This document shows positions 34,209-47,762 of a stretch of 64,000 nucleotides of DNA, one piece after another. Source of the DNA: Collybia mongolica (taxonomy: Eukaryota; Basidiomycota; Agaricomycetes; Agaricales; Clitocybaceae); the NCBI GenBank assembly GCA_013420905.1, contig JAAXNY010000001.1:4464001-4528000 (forward strand), in the 5' to 3' direction. The position numbers were made by a program, and so were the translations under genes. The notes beneath the pieces were generated by a model that worked only from the letters and a program-made list of their open reading frames with translations, did no database searches and had not been told where the DNA came from. Position 1 is the first letter of the stretch. Each line of letters begins with the position of its first letter.

Positions 34209-35751
34209 TTTTGGGAGGTGAGGGACAGCAAAGAATATTGTCCCGCATCCCTGCCTTTTAACAAGCTGTCGATTGCATGGTACATGCACGCCATTCGGTC
34301 TTGACAGCCAATCCCCGAGGCGCAAAATTAGAATCCGCCTAGGGATGAGTAAGATCGGCTATCGCCGGCCTATTTCCAGAACTTGATACTTACGAGCCCG
34401 ATAAGTCATGTCGTCCGCCCCATCTAACCCAAGTTAAATGGCCCGTCGCGATGCCTGTCCATAGAAAGTTGAAACCTCCGAATAAAATTTATCACAAATC
34501 ACAAAGAATGCAGCAGCTCGGTATGGAAGCTTGCGCTAGAAGACAATTAGTTTCCCTGAAAAATGCAAAAGGTTATCCTGTGAATGTGGCAGGATATTTT
34601 ACTGCCTCGGGGTCGGACTCGGCCATAGAATGAGTGCATTAACAACAGGATCGTCACGGAGCTGGAGGTAGCTGCTCTACTGATCCATTCCGAATGGGAT
34701 ACCGGGTACAGTGGAGGCACCGAGAAATCGACATTAGATGGAGTGTATTGAGCAGCGTCATGATCAGCGTTGAAGTTTTGAAACCCGGTCGTCCGGTGTC
34801 TTATCGTCTAAGTGAAAATGATTGCAGCACGACAGGACAAATTATCGTTGCCGCCGGAACCCAGCAGCCTCCTAGGCATGGTCAAGGTATGGTATCGCCC
34901 GGGAGGAGTGTCGGTCAGTTGGTGAGATAAGAGGATGTCGCCCGAGAATACATCGGGCAAAGGGATGCGAAGAAGGGTCCATGACGGTTTGCTCCACCGT
35001 TATTTCAGTGTCGGGTATGATGTCGATAATGATCTCTTTATTTCGTGGAAACATGCTTACTGACAAAAATATATCGCGGCAGTCGGCCAGGCCTTGAGTG
35101 GCACACACGCAGGGTAGTTGAAACCTAGAACCCGCGAGAAACCCCAAAAATAATCACTTGTACCCGGTCATTGCCCGGAAACTGTTGGAGCCTATCTATA
35201 GGTCAGGTCGGAGTTCTCGCCGAGGCCAGCCCGTCGTGATGTCTCCCCTATATAGAAGCGGTGGCGGTTTGGTGGCGGTATGGTTCGCCCATGAGGCATG
35301 CGTAGAGTGACGCAAGAGGGCGCAGGTGAGGTGTAAGCTGCAACTCTACGGGAGGAAGCAAGTTCGAAGAGAGACTTTGCTTCCTTCGAGTAGACAGAAC
35401 GAAGAGAAGCGAAGCTGAGTCCAATGTTGATCGTTGTTTATTAGATGCCTGCTTACATACTTAGCCTCGGATGCCCTCTATCTATTCACTGCAAGGGATA
35501 GTAAACAATTCATGGCAAGTTGATAAAAATCTATGATAAAACGACATTAATCTTCAACTAATTGATACAAACTTTAAAAAAAAAACAAAGTAAGATCCAT
35601 GTCCGTCGTGAGAACTAGAATACTCGAATTTTGACGTATGATATGTATGATAGGATTTTGTAAGAAAAGCTCGTAGGGTACAGCATCTATGGGGGTCGTC
35701 CGTGACTGTGAATGAAATGATGATGAGAAAAAAAAGGAACATGTGGGATCT
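34209..35751. other. 1.5 kb between MFS copies A and B
   Basis: No gene supported. Frames at 34694-34930 and 34872-35147 lack motifs. A possible solo LTR lies at about 35183-35512. Confidence 0.45.
35183..35512. mobile_element. possible solo LTR
   Basis: The stretch begins TGTTGGAGCC, has a TATA-like CTATATAGAAG about 65 bases in, a TTTATT motif near 35438, and ends near GTAAACA. TGTTG...AACA ends with an internal promoter recall copia-type LTRs. The flanking five bases (GAAAC before, ATTCA after) do not match, and no second copy is present in this window, so the call is weak. Confidence 0.22.
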
Positions 35752-37737
35752 TCACAGCCATTGGGTATTCTTCCGCTTAGACACCAGATATCGGGAGACA
35801 CAGAAACAGGATGTTCCGCAGGTCACACAGAGGCCTGCGAAAAGGATGGGCCGCCACCATATAAAGGAGGTTGTCAGCAGTGCACCAGCGATTGGTGTGC
35901 CTGGAACGACAGGTCAGGATATTAGTAACGACAGGAGTTTGACAGGCGCGTACCAAAGAGACCACCAATACCTAGGATCAGCGGGCAGTTAGGACGTGAA
36001 GACGATGAAGAAAAAGTATACCCATACCGGTGAAAGTGAAACAAATTCCCATGCGTGCTCCGATTTCGGAGTCATTCTTTGCTAGACTCGTGATGAGGGG
36101 TGAGATCAGGCCAGCATCTACAGGGAGAATCAAATCAAGGAAGGAAGGAAAAATAAGACAAGATACGCACAAGCGCCGGAGAACAATCCATATAGGACTG
36201 TAAAGCTCATGGTGCCAGCCACATCCCTCACGACGAGGGTGCAAAACACCAGAAGCCCAGATATAGCGATGCACGGGATCAGAACATTGAACACGCCGAC
36301 CCGATGGACAAACAAATTGGGAATCACCCGTCCAATGACACTTGCACCGTTCAGAATTGCGATCTAAAAACCATCGATATTAGGAATTCTGCGCAAAACG
36401 TCCAAACCTTCAGGGGTGCTAACCGTGTAGAAAGCCAATTCAGGGTCGATCCCATTCTTGATGGCGTTCAGCTGCACGAAGAAAATAGGAAAGTAAAGCC
36501 CGGCGAAGACAAGAACAGTCCTAAGTGTCGAGGCAAGATCAAAAACATCTCAGTTCACGAAAAGAGACGCCAACTTACCCGAGGATCATAATCACGTATG
36601 GCGGGTCGCGCGCAAACAACCGCAGAGTCTTAACGAAGCTCATCTGATTCCCTTTCGGTGGAAACCTAGGCTTCGTCAGACACAGCGCTATAACAAGGAG
36701 GCCTAAATTCATCCCAGCGCTCGCTCGTACACCGTTATGGAAGCCAATGGGCCCGTGGAATAATTTGTTGAGCATGATTGGATGGAGCGCGCCGCCGACT
36801 GCTGAGCCCTACTATGGTCGTTGATACATTTGTCGCACGCGCTGGAATAAGGGACTACTTACAGACGCTGCGATGCCCATTACCAGCGAACGCCGCCGGT
36901 GGAAGTATTGAGATAGGAGTGCCATGCCGGGGACGTAGGTCACCCCTATGGCCATTCCGAGGCCCAGGCCTTGGGTGAGGAATACCTAACAATAAGGTCA
37001 GATCAAAGTAATGCTGGGAAAGCATGCGTCGAACTTGATAGTATTGTCCGGCTTGGGACAGGGATAGCATGAATAGGCAAAAGACGAAAAGAGAGCAACC
37101 CCCGATCATGAGATGATAACTAGGAGTAGAGATAAGTAAAAGTCGCATGTGTATGGTAGCTTCACTCACTAATAACCGGTATCGAAGCCCCTCCCAGATA
37201 TAAGGCCGACCGATAAAGTTAGCAGAAGCTGAACGCTCCCTATCCAACTAGATAAGATATAATTAGCAGGTGATGCAAAGGGAGAGGGCGATTACCATAC
37301 CTAATTTGAGACGATGTATACTTCCCAACGAGATACTCTCGAACGTAATAATCTGTAACCCCAATCCGTTCAGCAAAAAACAGATCACGATTACAGCATG
37401 ATGTGTACCATTATAGACACCATAGGCGTTTGTATAGCTAAAAACGTAACATTAGCCTTGATAACAATAGATGTTCACGAGACACGGACCCGAAAGTGCT
37501 GAACTGAATTATCCAACTGGGTGAAAGGAAAAAAGTGTGAGCCACTTTAGCGTCGAAAAGATAAAAATAGACATACACTCCCAGCACAACAGACCAAGCC
37601 CTCCATCCCCCTTCAGGAAAATCAGCAATTCTGGATTTTTCGCTGGCCTCGATGTCATGTTGATCATTCGCGAGGGTAGAGGTGCTGCCCTTGTCTGATT
37701 CCACGTATGTGCCCTGATGCGACGTTGGAAAAGTCAT
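35752..37737 (-). CDS. MFS permease, monocarboxylate-transporter-like (array copy B)
   Basis: Paralogue of copy A. ATG 37737 (MTFPTSHQGTYV), then FPEGGWRAWSVVLG, IIQFSTFG, YTNAYGVYN, YVREYLVGKYTSSQI, WIGSVQLLLTLSVGLISGRG and FDTGYY, FMLSLSQAGQYYQ, VFLTQGLGLGMAIGVTYVPG, HPIMLNKLFHGPIGFHNGVR, RDPPYVIMILG, FPIFFVQLNAIKNGID, NGASVIGRVIPNLFVHRVGV, LYGLFSGA, LAKNDSEIGARMG and the tail SRYLVSKRKNTQWL. The stop is TGA at 35754-35752. It differs from the others at several positions (SQAG for SHEN in the fifth helix region, VHRVGV for APR.GV), so it is probably the most divergent copy. Complete as far as can be judged. Substrate unknown. Confidence 0.8.
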
Positions 37738-39323
37738 TATAACTTTTTTTTACAAAGATCAGTCTGTGTTTCTGTCGACAGACACTGTACATACGGTCAA
37801 CGATACAACTCGATCTGTGACGGTGCTCGTCGATAAGGTATAAAAAGTGTTGATAATTCGATCACCAAAATTTTACACGTAAAGCAAGTAGATCCAAAGA
37901 GACGCAGGGTGCTAAGGGGCGTGGGTGGGTGGGTGTCCTCTTTCATAGATAAGTATCGAGCTTTATAGATTCCGGGTTGGTTCCGGGGGGAAAACGAGGA
38001 GCCGGCGGCAAGATATTTTCCAGGAACCAGGCGCACGAGCGGAGGAGGGCGGATCTTATGTTCTTGGATACCGACCGCCGAAACATTGTTGGATCAAGGC
38101 AGGTTTCGTCGCGTCTTTCTTTTGTCGTGTCGAGGCCCTTGGCGATCGGGCGTGCTTAGAGCTTGAGTCATCAGCTTGGATTTGGGGGTGCGGTGAATAC
38201 GGGCAACCCCTCCGTCAACTCTTCCACGGTAGATCAAATCCAGCTTACGTGTGGGTATTTGATGTTGCCTAGTGAGGTTGTGAGAGGTTGGAGAGTGGCT
38301 GGCTTTGAGCATTAAATAGATTTTGAAGGACAGGCGCTAGCTACACCGGCGGGACTTCGGGTTAGGCGCTGTAAACGTAATAATAAAATTTAACGAACGC
38401 AAGGCTAAGTTACCGGCGGTTGGTGGGTGGCCGGCTATCATCGGTAACTTTCGGCCGGTGTGCCTAGGGCCCGCTCATGGTCGGACACCTTCCCAGTCAT
38501 CGTCTCCTCATGACTTGTTACAAGATTTTATCCAAACCCAGTTCAAACCCATCTAGACTCTATTGTTCAGCAGGACACTCTTTTTCAAATCCCTATTGCC
38601 TACTTACCATCGACGCACGCGGTTACAGGGGTGTAAGCTCTTCAGTTGGCGAGGTTTTTTTACTGGGGTCCGTAGTAAGGTATATCCCTTCTTCCCTGCT
38701 CTAAATCAGTGCACAGGATAACAGCACTTACGTTGAAGTCATACGCCCTACTTCACCGATATTCATAGTTTCGGTCGAGCTGTCTCACGAGAGTCAAGCT
38801 TCCTGTTAGTCACCAGCGCAAACAGGCCATTCTCTTCACCATTTTCTATCTCGTAAACGGGCCGCTGTCTCCCGCTTAGGTGTCGAGTGTACCAAACGAG
38901 GGCGTCCCCCTATGCTTCTCACCAAACCAGGAACCCTGACAGTCGGTTGAACTCATCGACATCGTGTGCTGGCGATCTCGTGAGTTGATGGTCTTCGAGT
39001 CATGCCACTTTGTACGCACACCGTTCAAAGATAAAAGTGAATGAGCCTGGATGCAGAAGGGTTCGATAATAAAACAGCGACGTGGCGGTGGTTGCTAAAG
39101 AACGCATATTGCGGTTTACGCTGGGCCAGGTAACATTGAATTGATTCTTCGGTTCCACGTCCAACAAATTTTCCCGGCCCTGTTTATTCCCAACGCAAAC
39201 TATTTTCGACCAGATTTTCGTTGTCAAGGTTTAACGAGCGCTATAGCTGGCACACCCCAAGTGTTTCTTTCTTGTACCACCATCACCACCCCTCTTGTGC
39301 GAGGACCCTCAGACCGCACGGCC
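37738..39323. promoter_or_regulatory. divergent intergenic region between MFS copies B and C
   Basis: 1.6 kb separating the leftward and rightward halves of the array; it must hold the promoters of B and C. No gene and no obvious operator motif was recognised. Confidence 0.45.
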
Positions 39324-41593
39324 ATGTCAGAACAAAAGTCAGACCCCGAATCACCTGGAACGACGACGTTGCAACACACCGAAATTTTAGAGAGTGATGT
39401 AGAGGAAACATTCCCCGAGGGAGGTTGGCAGGCATGGACGACTATTCTCGGAGCGTATGTGGCCTGTGTGATCCTCCTTTTGGGGGGCCCGTCGTAATAG
39501 ACAAAATTTGATCAACTGTTCCAAAAATAGTACTGTGGTGCAATTTTCCACGTTCGGGTAAGTGAACGGACATATTTCGAGCATTATCTCGCTTATAACA
39601 CATTATAGATAGGTACACAAATGCGTTTGGAGTTTATCAAGGGTATGTCCCCTCCAATCGGAGTGGTACATATACTGATATGACGTGCAGTGTTCATGTC
39701 TCTGGACTCTGGCCGCTTGAAACTCATTGAATGTTTCCACAAGATTTTTATGTACGGGTGTATCTCAAAAACTACACCCCAAGTTGTATCGGGTATGTTG
39801 AATCACGTGGCCTCGCCATCTTATCGTTTTCGAATGCCGCACAGGTGGATAGGCGGGATACAGATATTACTCGTTCTCGGCAGTGGTATTTTCACGGGGA
39901 GAGCGTTTGACAGAGGTTACTTGTGAGCGCGCGTTGAGATTGTAACGTGCGGTCGACTAACATAATAATTACAGCCACCACATGATGATAACAGGATCAC
40001 TCCTCCATGCATTTTCATGTAGACAAGTACTCTCTTATTCGGCGTTACGGGCGTTAAATGCTTCTCAGTCTTCATGCTTTCACTCGCCCACGAAAACAAA
40101 TATTACCAGGTAACAGGATGCATCCCCCCAGCTGCTCATCGTCTAACCGTGCGGTCAATAGATTATTCTCAGCCAGGGCCTGGGAGGAGGATTAAGTGTG
40201 GGCCTTATCTACACGCCATGTTCGTGCCTTCCAAGTATTTGAATGTGAACCCCTAACAGTCCCGTCAAGGCTTAGCCATTGGGTCACATTATTTCAAAAG
40301 GAACCTTCCTGTAGCTATAGGCATAGTGACCGCCGGAACAGCTCTAGGTTGGTGGCTCTTCTAGACGACTCATAGTGGCATTAAGGAGCGTTCCCGCAGG
40401 TGCTGTTCTGCATCCCATCATGCTCAACCACCTACTACATGACGCCAGAAGTTTTCCACATGCCGTTCGAATGAGCGCCGTGCTGAACTCTTCTCTGCTC
40501 GTCGTCGCCAATTTGATGATGAGAACAAGGTTGCCTCCTAAGAAAACAACAACTGTGATTCCCTACGCTGCGTTTGCCAAAGATGTCCCATACTTGTTCT
40601 TACTTCTTGGGTAAGTTTGGCACACCCCGTTTCACTTCTCACCATTCTGATACAATGCAGTGGGATGCTTATAATTTGCGCATTTTCGTTCCCTGTATTC
40701 TTCCTTCAACTGTACGGGAACGCCAATGGATTTGGGCCGGACTTTGTACAATACTGTGTTGGTCTAAACTCCAATCACAGGTCCAGTATATGTCCTAATC
40801 CCCGCCCGTAGTTCCCCATAATGAACGCCTCTTCTATCCTCGGTCGCATCCTTCCGGCCACCCTCGCCCCAAGGTGTGGCGTAATCAATTTGGCGATATT
40901 CTGCACCTTGTGCATGTCTACCTTGATGTTCTGTCTTCGGGCCGTCACTGATACCAGCGGCCTCATTGCATTTTCGGCCATCTATGGATTTTTCTCAGGC
41001 GGAGGTATGTCGGGCCATCATTGGCCCTTTGTTCCTTCCCATGACGCTTGTTATTCCAGGGGTAGCTCTCACACCGGCAATGCTCGGTTAGTAATCTTTG
41101 CATGTCCACGCCGGGTACCCTGATCCAAGATACTTTATACGCAGCCTCCCTCGCCAAAGATGTCGATGAGATTGGCGCACGGATCGGTGTTTCATTTGCG
41201 TTGTCTGGTAAAAATTGACCGGTTGTCTTGCTATGCGATGATTCTCACGTTCCATCTAGGTACCATAGGCCTCTTCGGTAGGGTGTTTCCATATGAGAAA
41301 ACGTTTTCGTGTCTCGATCTGAATCAACAAATATTCCACAGCCATCCCCATTGCAGGTGCACTTCTTACAAGTGAACTACACTGGTGGTGAGTGCATGGT
41401 CCACTGACCCTTCCCACCTGACCAAATTCTAGGCGGCCAATTGTTTTTGGGGGTGTATGAATTTATTTTCACTGAAATGTATAACCGAAAATTAACTGAC
41501 CTTCATTACCAGACGTCGATGGCGTGTGGCGCCTGCTGCTACATTATCACACGATTCCTCGTGGTACGCAGAAAAAGGACGCATCTAGTTTGA
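39324..41593 (+). CDS. MFS permease, monocarboxylate-transporter-like (array copy C)
   Basis: ATG 39324 (MSEQKSDPESPG) leads to FPEGGWQAWTTILGA, TVVQFSTFG, YTNAFGVYQG, FYVRVYLKNYTPSCIG, WIGGIQILLVLGSGIFTGRA and FDRGYL, HHMMITGSLLHAFS, FMLSLAHENKYYQ, LSQGLGGGLSVGLIYTP, LAIGSHYFKRN, HPIMLNHLLHDARSFPHAVR, KDVPYLFLLLG, FPVFFLQLYGNANGFG, NASSILGRILPATLAPRCGV, IYGFFSGG, LAKDVDEIGARIG, PIAGALLTSELHWW and the tail TRFLVVRRKRTHLV. The stop is TGA at 41591-41593. About a dozen short introns, all with workable GT-AG borders; the border after LIYTP is the least certain. Transported compound unknown. Confidence 0.8.
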
Positions 41594-42148
41594 TCCATTG
41601 CAGAGTGCAATTTTAGTTGATAGAGCACGTGTGTATACAGACCGCGGACTACGTTTGTTTTCGCTAATGAAATCTATAAATAAGGGTTGCCCTCGGCCCC
41701 TGCCGTCCCGGCTTGATTTCGGCTTTTGTTCACGCGTTGTTTACGTGTGTGTATTGCCCTCAAAACACCGACATGAACGACGACGAAGTGGCAGTTCCAG
41801 ACCATCAGAATCATCTTTGATTAGAATGGTCAACGCCTGTAGCACGATTTCTCACAGGATATTATGGGTTAGGCGGTCGAAGCGCAGATGGCGACGGGGA
41901 GAGTAACAGACAGTAAGGGGTCGGTCATCGGTCATCGACTTCATCGGGTTGTGATCATTGCATGTCGACTGCCCCTGATATGATAGGAAAGGACCCATGG
42001 GGGATGTATATGTTCGGAGACAGGCATCCTCATTGCCGAGGCAACCCAAGATACCAGGGTGTGCCACACCTTTGCTTTCAACCTTCACCAGCTCCAAACC
42101 ACCTCTCGAACTCTACGTTGGAAGCGGCCGCCTCCAAAGTTGGGAAAA
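41594..42148. other. spacer between MFS copies C and D
   Basis: Promoter region of copy D, 0.55 kb. No gene recognised. Confidence 0.5.
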
Positions 42149-44407
42149 ATGTCAGAGAAGGGAGAATCATTAGAAGCAGGCTCCGGGGCTCAAGCGAAGG
42201 GAATCGAAGACCAATTCCCCGAAGGTGGTTGGGCTGGTTGGTCAACATTGTGTGGCGCGTGCGTGATTCTTTTCGTTATCATCAGTTGGGGTTCGCCTAT
42301 TGAACATGGTAACTTTGTTAGCACGCTGGTCCAATACGCTACCTTTGGGTCAGTTTATATCTAGCATGGTTGTCTAGCTTGTAAGCCTTATTAGCAACCC
42401 GTCAGATACACGAATGCTTTCGGCGTCTATCAAGGGTGAGGCTTCTTTTCTCGTTCACTGTAAGAATCTTTCTAATTTGCGTCTGGTTGAAGTATTTAAT
42501 ATCTCCGTCATCCGTTTCTATCTCTCACGACTGCCGAAGATTTTTATGTCCGTGAATACCTTGTGGAATACACCCCGAGCGAGATAGGGTGCGTCTTCCT
42601 GACGATCCTCTCCTGTTTCTGGCTGATAAACATTAGATGGATCGGAGGCACTCAGATATTTTTAACGTTTGCAGCGGGATTGTTTACTGGAAGGGCATTC
42701 GACAGTGGTTACTTGTAGGTTTGGGATCACCTAAATTTTCCGATATACTGATATCAGAATTTTTTTCTTTTTAAAGCCATCACATGATGATTGGTGGTGC
42801 AATCCTCCACGCTTTTTGTTGTGCGTTGCAATCATTCTATAAATAATGATATCTCTGTTAATTGACGGAAACCAGACTTTATGCTCTCACTATCGCATGA
42901 AAATCAATATTACCAAGTGGGCTCATCGGGTAACATACTGTATGTCGAAGCTGATATATCTTGCTGCCTAGATATTCCTCAGCCAGGCCCTGGGAGGAGG
43001 TCTCGCGGCAGGCATAGTTTATATACCAAGTTATTCATCTTCATTTCCAAACAAAACAACAGCTAATTTATTTCTTGCCCAAGGTTTGGCCGTGGTATCT
43101 CATTATTTCAAACGTAATCGTCCCCTGGCTATGGGCATTGTAGCGTCAGGCACAGCTTTAGGTGAGCAAAATGCTAACTCCAACCACTCAAGCTAAAGCG
43201 ACCCTGGCGTATAGGTGCCACCCTTCACCCAATCATGCTCAACAAGCTTTTCCATGGCCCTGTCGGCTTTCAAAACGGTGTTCGAATCAGTGCTGCGTTG
43301 AATTCCGGCCTGCTTATTATCGCCAATTGTATGATGAGAACCAGACTTCTGCCAAAGAAGACAGGGACGGCCGTTCCCCTTGCGAAGTTCGCTCGCGATC
43401 CTCCCTACCTAATCGTAGTGATCGCGTAAGTCTTAACTTATACTAGTCGTGAAAGCGTGCCACGGAATTAATGCTCAATGTCCAGAGGAATGCTCATAGT
43501 ATGCGGCCTATTCTTCCCCATTTTCTTCTTGCAGCTCGATGCGATAACTCACGGAGTAGATCGCAACTTTTCGTTTTATTGCGTCAGTGTAGTGAAACTG
43601 TGCGCGAATCCTCGGTAACTGATTACAGAGAAAATCAGATCCCCATCATGAACGCTGCTTCCGTCATAGGTCGTACTATCCCGCCAATTGTCGCTCCAAG
43701 AATAGGTGTATTCAACATGATAACATTCTTTATGTTTGGCATGGCTGCAGTCACATACAGTCTTGGCGCTGTCAAGGACGAACAGGGAATTATCGCTTTC
43801 GCCGTCTTTTTCGGTTTCTTTTCAGGTGGTGGTAAGTAGGCTATGAATCCTTTAAGATGACCTGTTAATAGTTGATATAGGAATCACGCTTCTCCCTCCA
43901 ATGTTATGTGAGTCATCTTTGATTTAATATCTCCAGATTAAAAACTAAGACCAAGGTATTTGTAGCACTGCTTGCAACGGACATGGGTGAAATCGGAGCA
44001 CGTATAGGGATCTTCTTCGCCTTTAACGGTAAGCAGTAAATCGACCAAACTTCATCTATCTTCCTGACATCCGAGTGTAGGAATAATCGGATTGATTGGT
44101 AAAACTCCACTCGTACCGTTTCTTGACTAGTTTCTGATGAGGATCGTTAAGCAACTCCCATCGCTGGAGCACTCCTTACAACTCACTTCTATTGGTGGTG
44201 AGTTTATTTCTTTTAGTCTAGATGACGGTGTTTAGCGAAATTTTTCCTAGGCGTGCGATAATATTCGCAGGGGTATGCCCAAACTTCCTTGGTACATTAA
44301 TTCATTCTCTTACCGAACTTCTTCAGACCGCGATGCTCCTGGGTGCTTCTCTCTTGCTCGTGGCTCGATTTCTCGTTGCACGGCGTAAAGGCACCATTTT
44401 TGTATAA
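42149..44407 (+). CDS. MFS permease, monocarboxylate-transporter-like (array copy D)
   Basis: ATG 42149 (MSEKGESLEAGSG) leads to FPEGGWAGWSTLCGA, VQYATFG, YTNAFGVYQG, FYVREYLVEYTPSEIG, WIGGTQIFLTFAAGLFTGRA and FDSGYL, HHMMIGGAILHAFC, FMLSLSHENQYYQ, LSQALGGGLAAGIVYIPS, LAVVSHYFKRNRPLAMG, HPIMLNKLFHGPVGFQNGVR, RDPPYLIVVIA, FFPIFFLQLDAITHGVD, NAASVIGRTIPPIVAPRIGV, FFGFFSGG, LATDMGEIGARIG, PIAGALLTTHFYWW and the tail ARFLVARRKGTIFV. The stop is at 44405-44407. All twelve helices appear present. It is closest by eye to copies A and E. Substrate unknown. Confidence 0.84.
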
Positions 44408-45455
44408 TACACACGCCAAGCCCTGGTACGTGCTGCCGGGTTACACGACATTGACTGATCTCTGCCCAATATATGGCGCACGTGTTACATACAACCTATA
44501 ATCTGAGTAATATACATAATACCAGTACTCGGAGTCCCGGTGCACTGCCAGCACTGAAACGCAAAGACGCTTCATGTTGACAGACACCGGCGCGTGCCGT
44601 GTGCTCGAGTGCTGAGGTATTACTACCTTTGTAGGCATCAGCAAGCCCCAGGTCCGTTCCATATGGCTTGGTGCGCTTCTCTACATCCCGTTATATCCTG
44701 TTATTACTTCCCGTGAGTTGCGTTACGACTTGGACGCGCGTCCATTCGTCGTTGAAAGTGCATCCACACACTGGCCTACAGTGCCGAACTCAAATGACCC
44801 AATTTTCCTTACCAGTTATTTCCACGCCTTCGACACGTACGCCAGTATAGGGGACTGTTACCAGTCGATATGGTTAGCCTGGTCACCTGCGCGGGCGGCC
44901 TCGGCCTTTCACTCCAAAGTTATGGCGTGTCGTTTTCAGAGCGTTTTGAGTCCGGACCTTGAAACAACGTAAGGTTAGAAAAGTTTACCCGGAATTCCCA
45001 AACGTTGACTCGACCTGCCATGGCAAGGATGATCATGATTCGTGAGCTGTTTTTATCCCGGTCGTGGACGTCTGGACGATCTCATAGAGCATAGTGCATA
45101 TTATCCGGGGCTTACCTGGCCGACCCCTCTTACTCCAGTTCTAAATCCTGAGGCGCTTATGTATTCTTCCCGCCCGCTCCCGACTCTTTGTTGTGCTAGT
45201 GGTAACTCTGGGCTACCCAGGCTGCCACGATTACGTAACTGCCGCCGCGATTGATGTGGTACTCTGGTGTACCTCGGTCCGCGGATGATCACCGTCTTTT
45301 GACCTGGGCCCATGGGAGTCGCTTAAAATTCAGTCGTCCTTGAAATTAGCGTGATGAATAACAGCACTCAGTCAGCGTGTCTTTTCCTTTGACCATACTG
45401 TCTTTCTTTCCTTTCTTTTATATTTGCACAGAGCAGACCCCCTCGAAAAAAAACG
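44408..45455. other. 1.0-kb spacer between MFS copies D and E
   Basis: No supported gene. The last 60 bases are pyrimidine-rich (CTTTCTTTCCTTTCTTT at 45400-45420), as is common just upstream of fungal start codons. Confidence 0.5.
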
Positions 45456-47762
45456 ATGTCGGAATCCGAACGAGCCACCGTCACTGACTCCCGAGAGAAG
45501 ATTGAAGAAAAGGGTGCGAGCACTGGTTCTGCGACAGCAGCTAGCATCCATGAAGAGCCGATTTTGGAGCCTGAAGAGATCTTTCCGGAGGGCGGCTTTT
45601 GGGGGTGGTCGACTTTGTTTGGCGCGTGCGTTATATTACTGTCTTTTTCGTTGACAACGTTGTACGAAGCTTCAAAACAGTTCGTTGATGCAGTTCGCAA
45701 CCTTCGGGTACGTCATATTCCCTTTCTCTCTGTGCTTCTTCGGTTTAAAATATCTTTGCAGCTACACCAACGCCTTTGGAGTATACGACGGGTTAGTCAG
45801 CAATTTACTTCCTAAAAGCTCTGATACTAACACCAGGATGTAGTAAACAAAAATTCTTTTCTTCAAGCCTGCCTCGTGCTTATGACCACATGGCACAGAT
45901 TATTATGTCAGGGACTACCTGACTAAATACTCGCCAAGTGATATTGGGTGTGTCACTGTCCTTTACTAATTGCTCCCAGACGTTGAATACCACTTAGTTG
46001 GATCGGTGGTGTTCAGATATTCGTGATTTTTGCGAGCGGAATCTTCACTGGCAGAGCTTTCGACAGGGGCTACTTGTAAGAAGACCAGAAGGCCACTCAG
46101 GGCTGCGTTGATCCTTTTTTTCCCACAGCCACCACCTTATGATCGGAGGCTCCCTGTTGCACATATTTTCATGTACGTTGATGTTGTATGATAAAGATTT
46201 AGGGCCCGCAATAATGTCTTGTTGTAGTTTTCATGTTGTCACTATCGCACGAAAATGGCTATTACCAAGTGATTTTCAATGAGTTCTCTCTCTTCCCTCC
46301 GTTAATCCTGTCTTGGATTAGGTATTCCTCGCTCAAGGGTTAGGGGGTGGTTTGGCTGCTGGCGTAACCTACATTCCCAGTGAGGGTTATGCGGCCCAAC
46401 CTTGATGGTTGATATTGACGAGTACATAGGTCTTGCCGTCGTGTCACATTACTTTCAACGACACAGGCCGCTTGCTATGGGTGTTGTTGCTTGTGGAACC
46501 GCTCTAGGTACAGAAAAGATGCCATGATCTACCAAAGAATATAACTGACGTACAACAGGCTCACTCATTCATCCTATCATGCTTAATTCTCTTTTACACG
46601 GAAAGATCGGTTTCGCCAACGGTGTTCGAATCAGCACCGCATTCAACGCGGGTCTCCTACTTATTGCCAACCTTTGCATGCGGACTCGACTTCCCCCGAA
46701 GAACGTTGGAAGTGCGATTCCTATTGCTCAATTTGTACGCGATACTCCTTATCTCTTTACACTCATCGGGTAAGTATCCTATATTTGTGTCGGGTGACCC
46801 CATTGCTGATGGGTTTTCAGAGGGCTGTTCGTGATGTTCGGACTGCACTTCCCCACCTTTTACCTTCAACTTTATGCGACAACCCACGGAATTCCGCGCC
46901 AATTTGCATTCTATTGCGTATGTCTGTTGTTTATACGGGGCATGAACGACGACCTTATTTTTTCACTCGACAGTTGTCAATCATGAACGCAGCATCCATC
47001 TTTGGTCGAACCGTACCTGCTTTCCTTGCTCCCCGATATGGTGTTTACAACATGGCCATCCCCTTTACGGCGTGCATGGGAATTCTGATGTATTCAATCT
47101 TGGGCGTAAAGAACGCCGGGGGCTTAGTCGTTTTTGCTGTTATTTATGGATTTTTCTCCGGAGGAGGTATGTTTGAACAAATAATTGGAGTTCACTATCA
47201 CCAAGACTCAATGGAATGCCCCCCCTTTAGCGATTTCACTTTCGCCAGCCGTACTGGGTTAGTACACTGTAGTTAATGATTCCCGGCGTCAACTTAACTC
47301 CTCTCGTGCTAGCATCGCTGGCAACAGATGTGAATGAGATCGGTGCACGCATCGGTGTCGCTTTCGCCTTTTCAGGTTCGCCTCTGTGATTCTGACTTAC
47401 AGTCTTCATTCTTACACTTAAATTCATCCTAGGTATAATCGGTCTAGTTGGTGCGTGATAAATGGTTAGTAAGGTATATTCTGCTGAGAACCTGTTATAG
47501 GGACACCTATAAACGGAGCCCTATTGACAAGCCACTTCGTCTGGTTGTGAGTTTTAGTTCTCGTCTGTGGTGAACGAGTTCAATATAATGCTTATCAAAA
47601 ATTTACAGGCGCCCTTCTGTATGGTCCGCGGTAGGGTCTTTCCTTCAAGCAGCATGAACCGTATTTGACATCGACCAACAGACATTGACCATTTCCGGCG
47701 CATGCATGTATGCGGTGTCAAGATGGCTCCTCGCGAGACGCAGATCAACGCAACTTGTGTAA
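45456..47762 (+). CDS. MFS permease, monocarboxylate-transporter-like (array copy E)
   Basis: ATG 45456 (MSESERATVTDSREK) gives an acidic cytosolic N-terminus, then FPEGGFWGWSTLFGA, YTNAFGVYDG, YYVRDYLTKYSPSDIG, WIGGVQIFVIFASGIFTGRA and FDRGYL, HHLMIGGSLLHIFS, FMLSLSHENGYYQ, VFLAQGLGGGLAAGVTYIPS, LAVVSHYFQRHRPLAMG, HPIMLNSLLHGKIGFANGVR, RDTPYLFTLIG, HFPTFYLQLYATTHGIP, NAASIFGRTVPAFLAPRYGV, IYGFFSGG, LATDVNEIGARIG, PINGALLTSHFVWW and the tail SRWLLARRRSTQLV. The stop is TAA at 47760-47762. The exon pattern matches copies C and D. Complete; substrate unknown. Confidence 0.84.
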
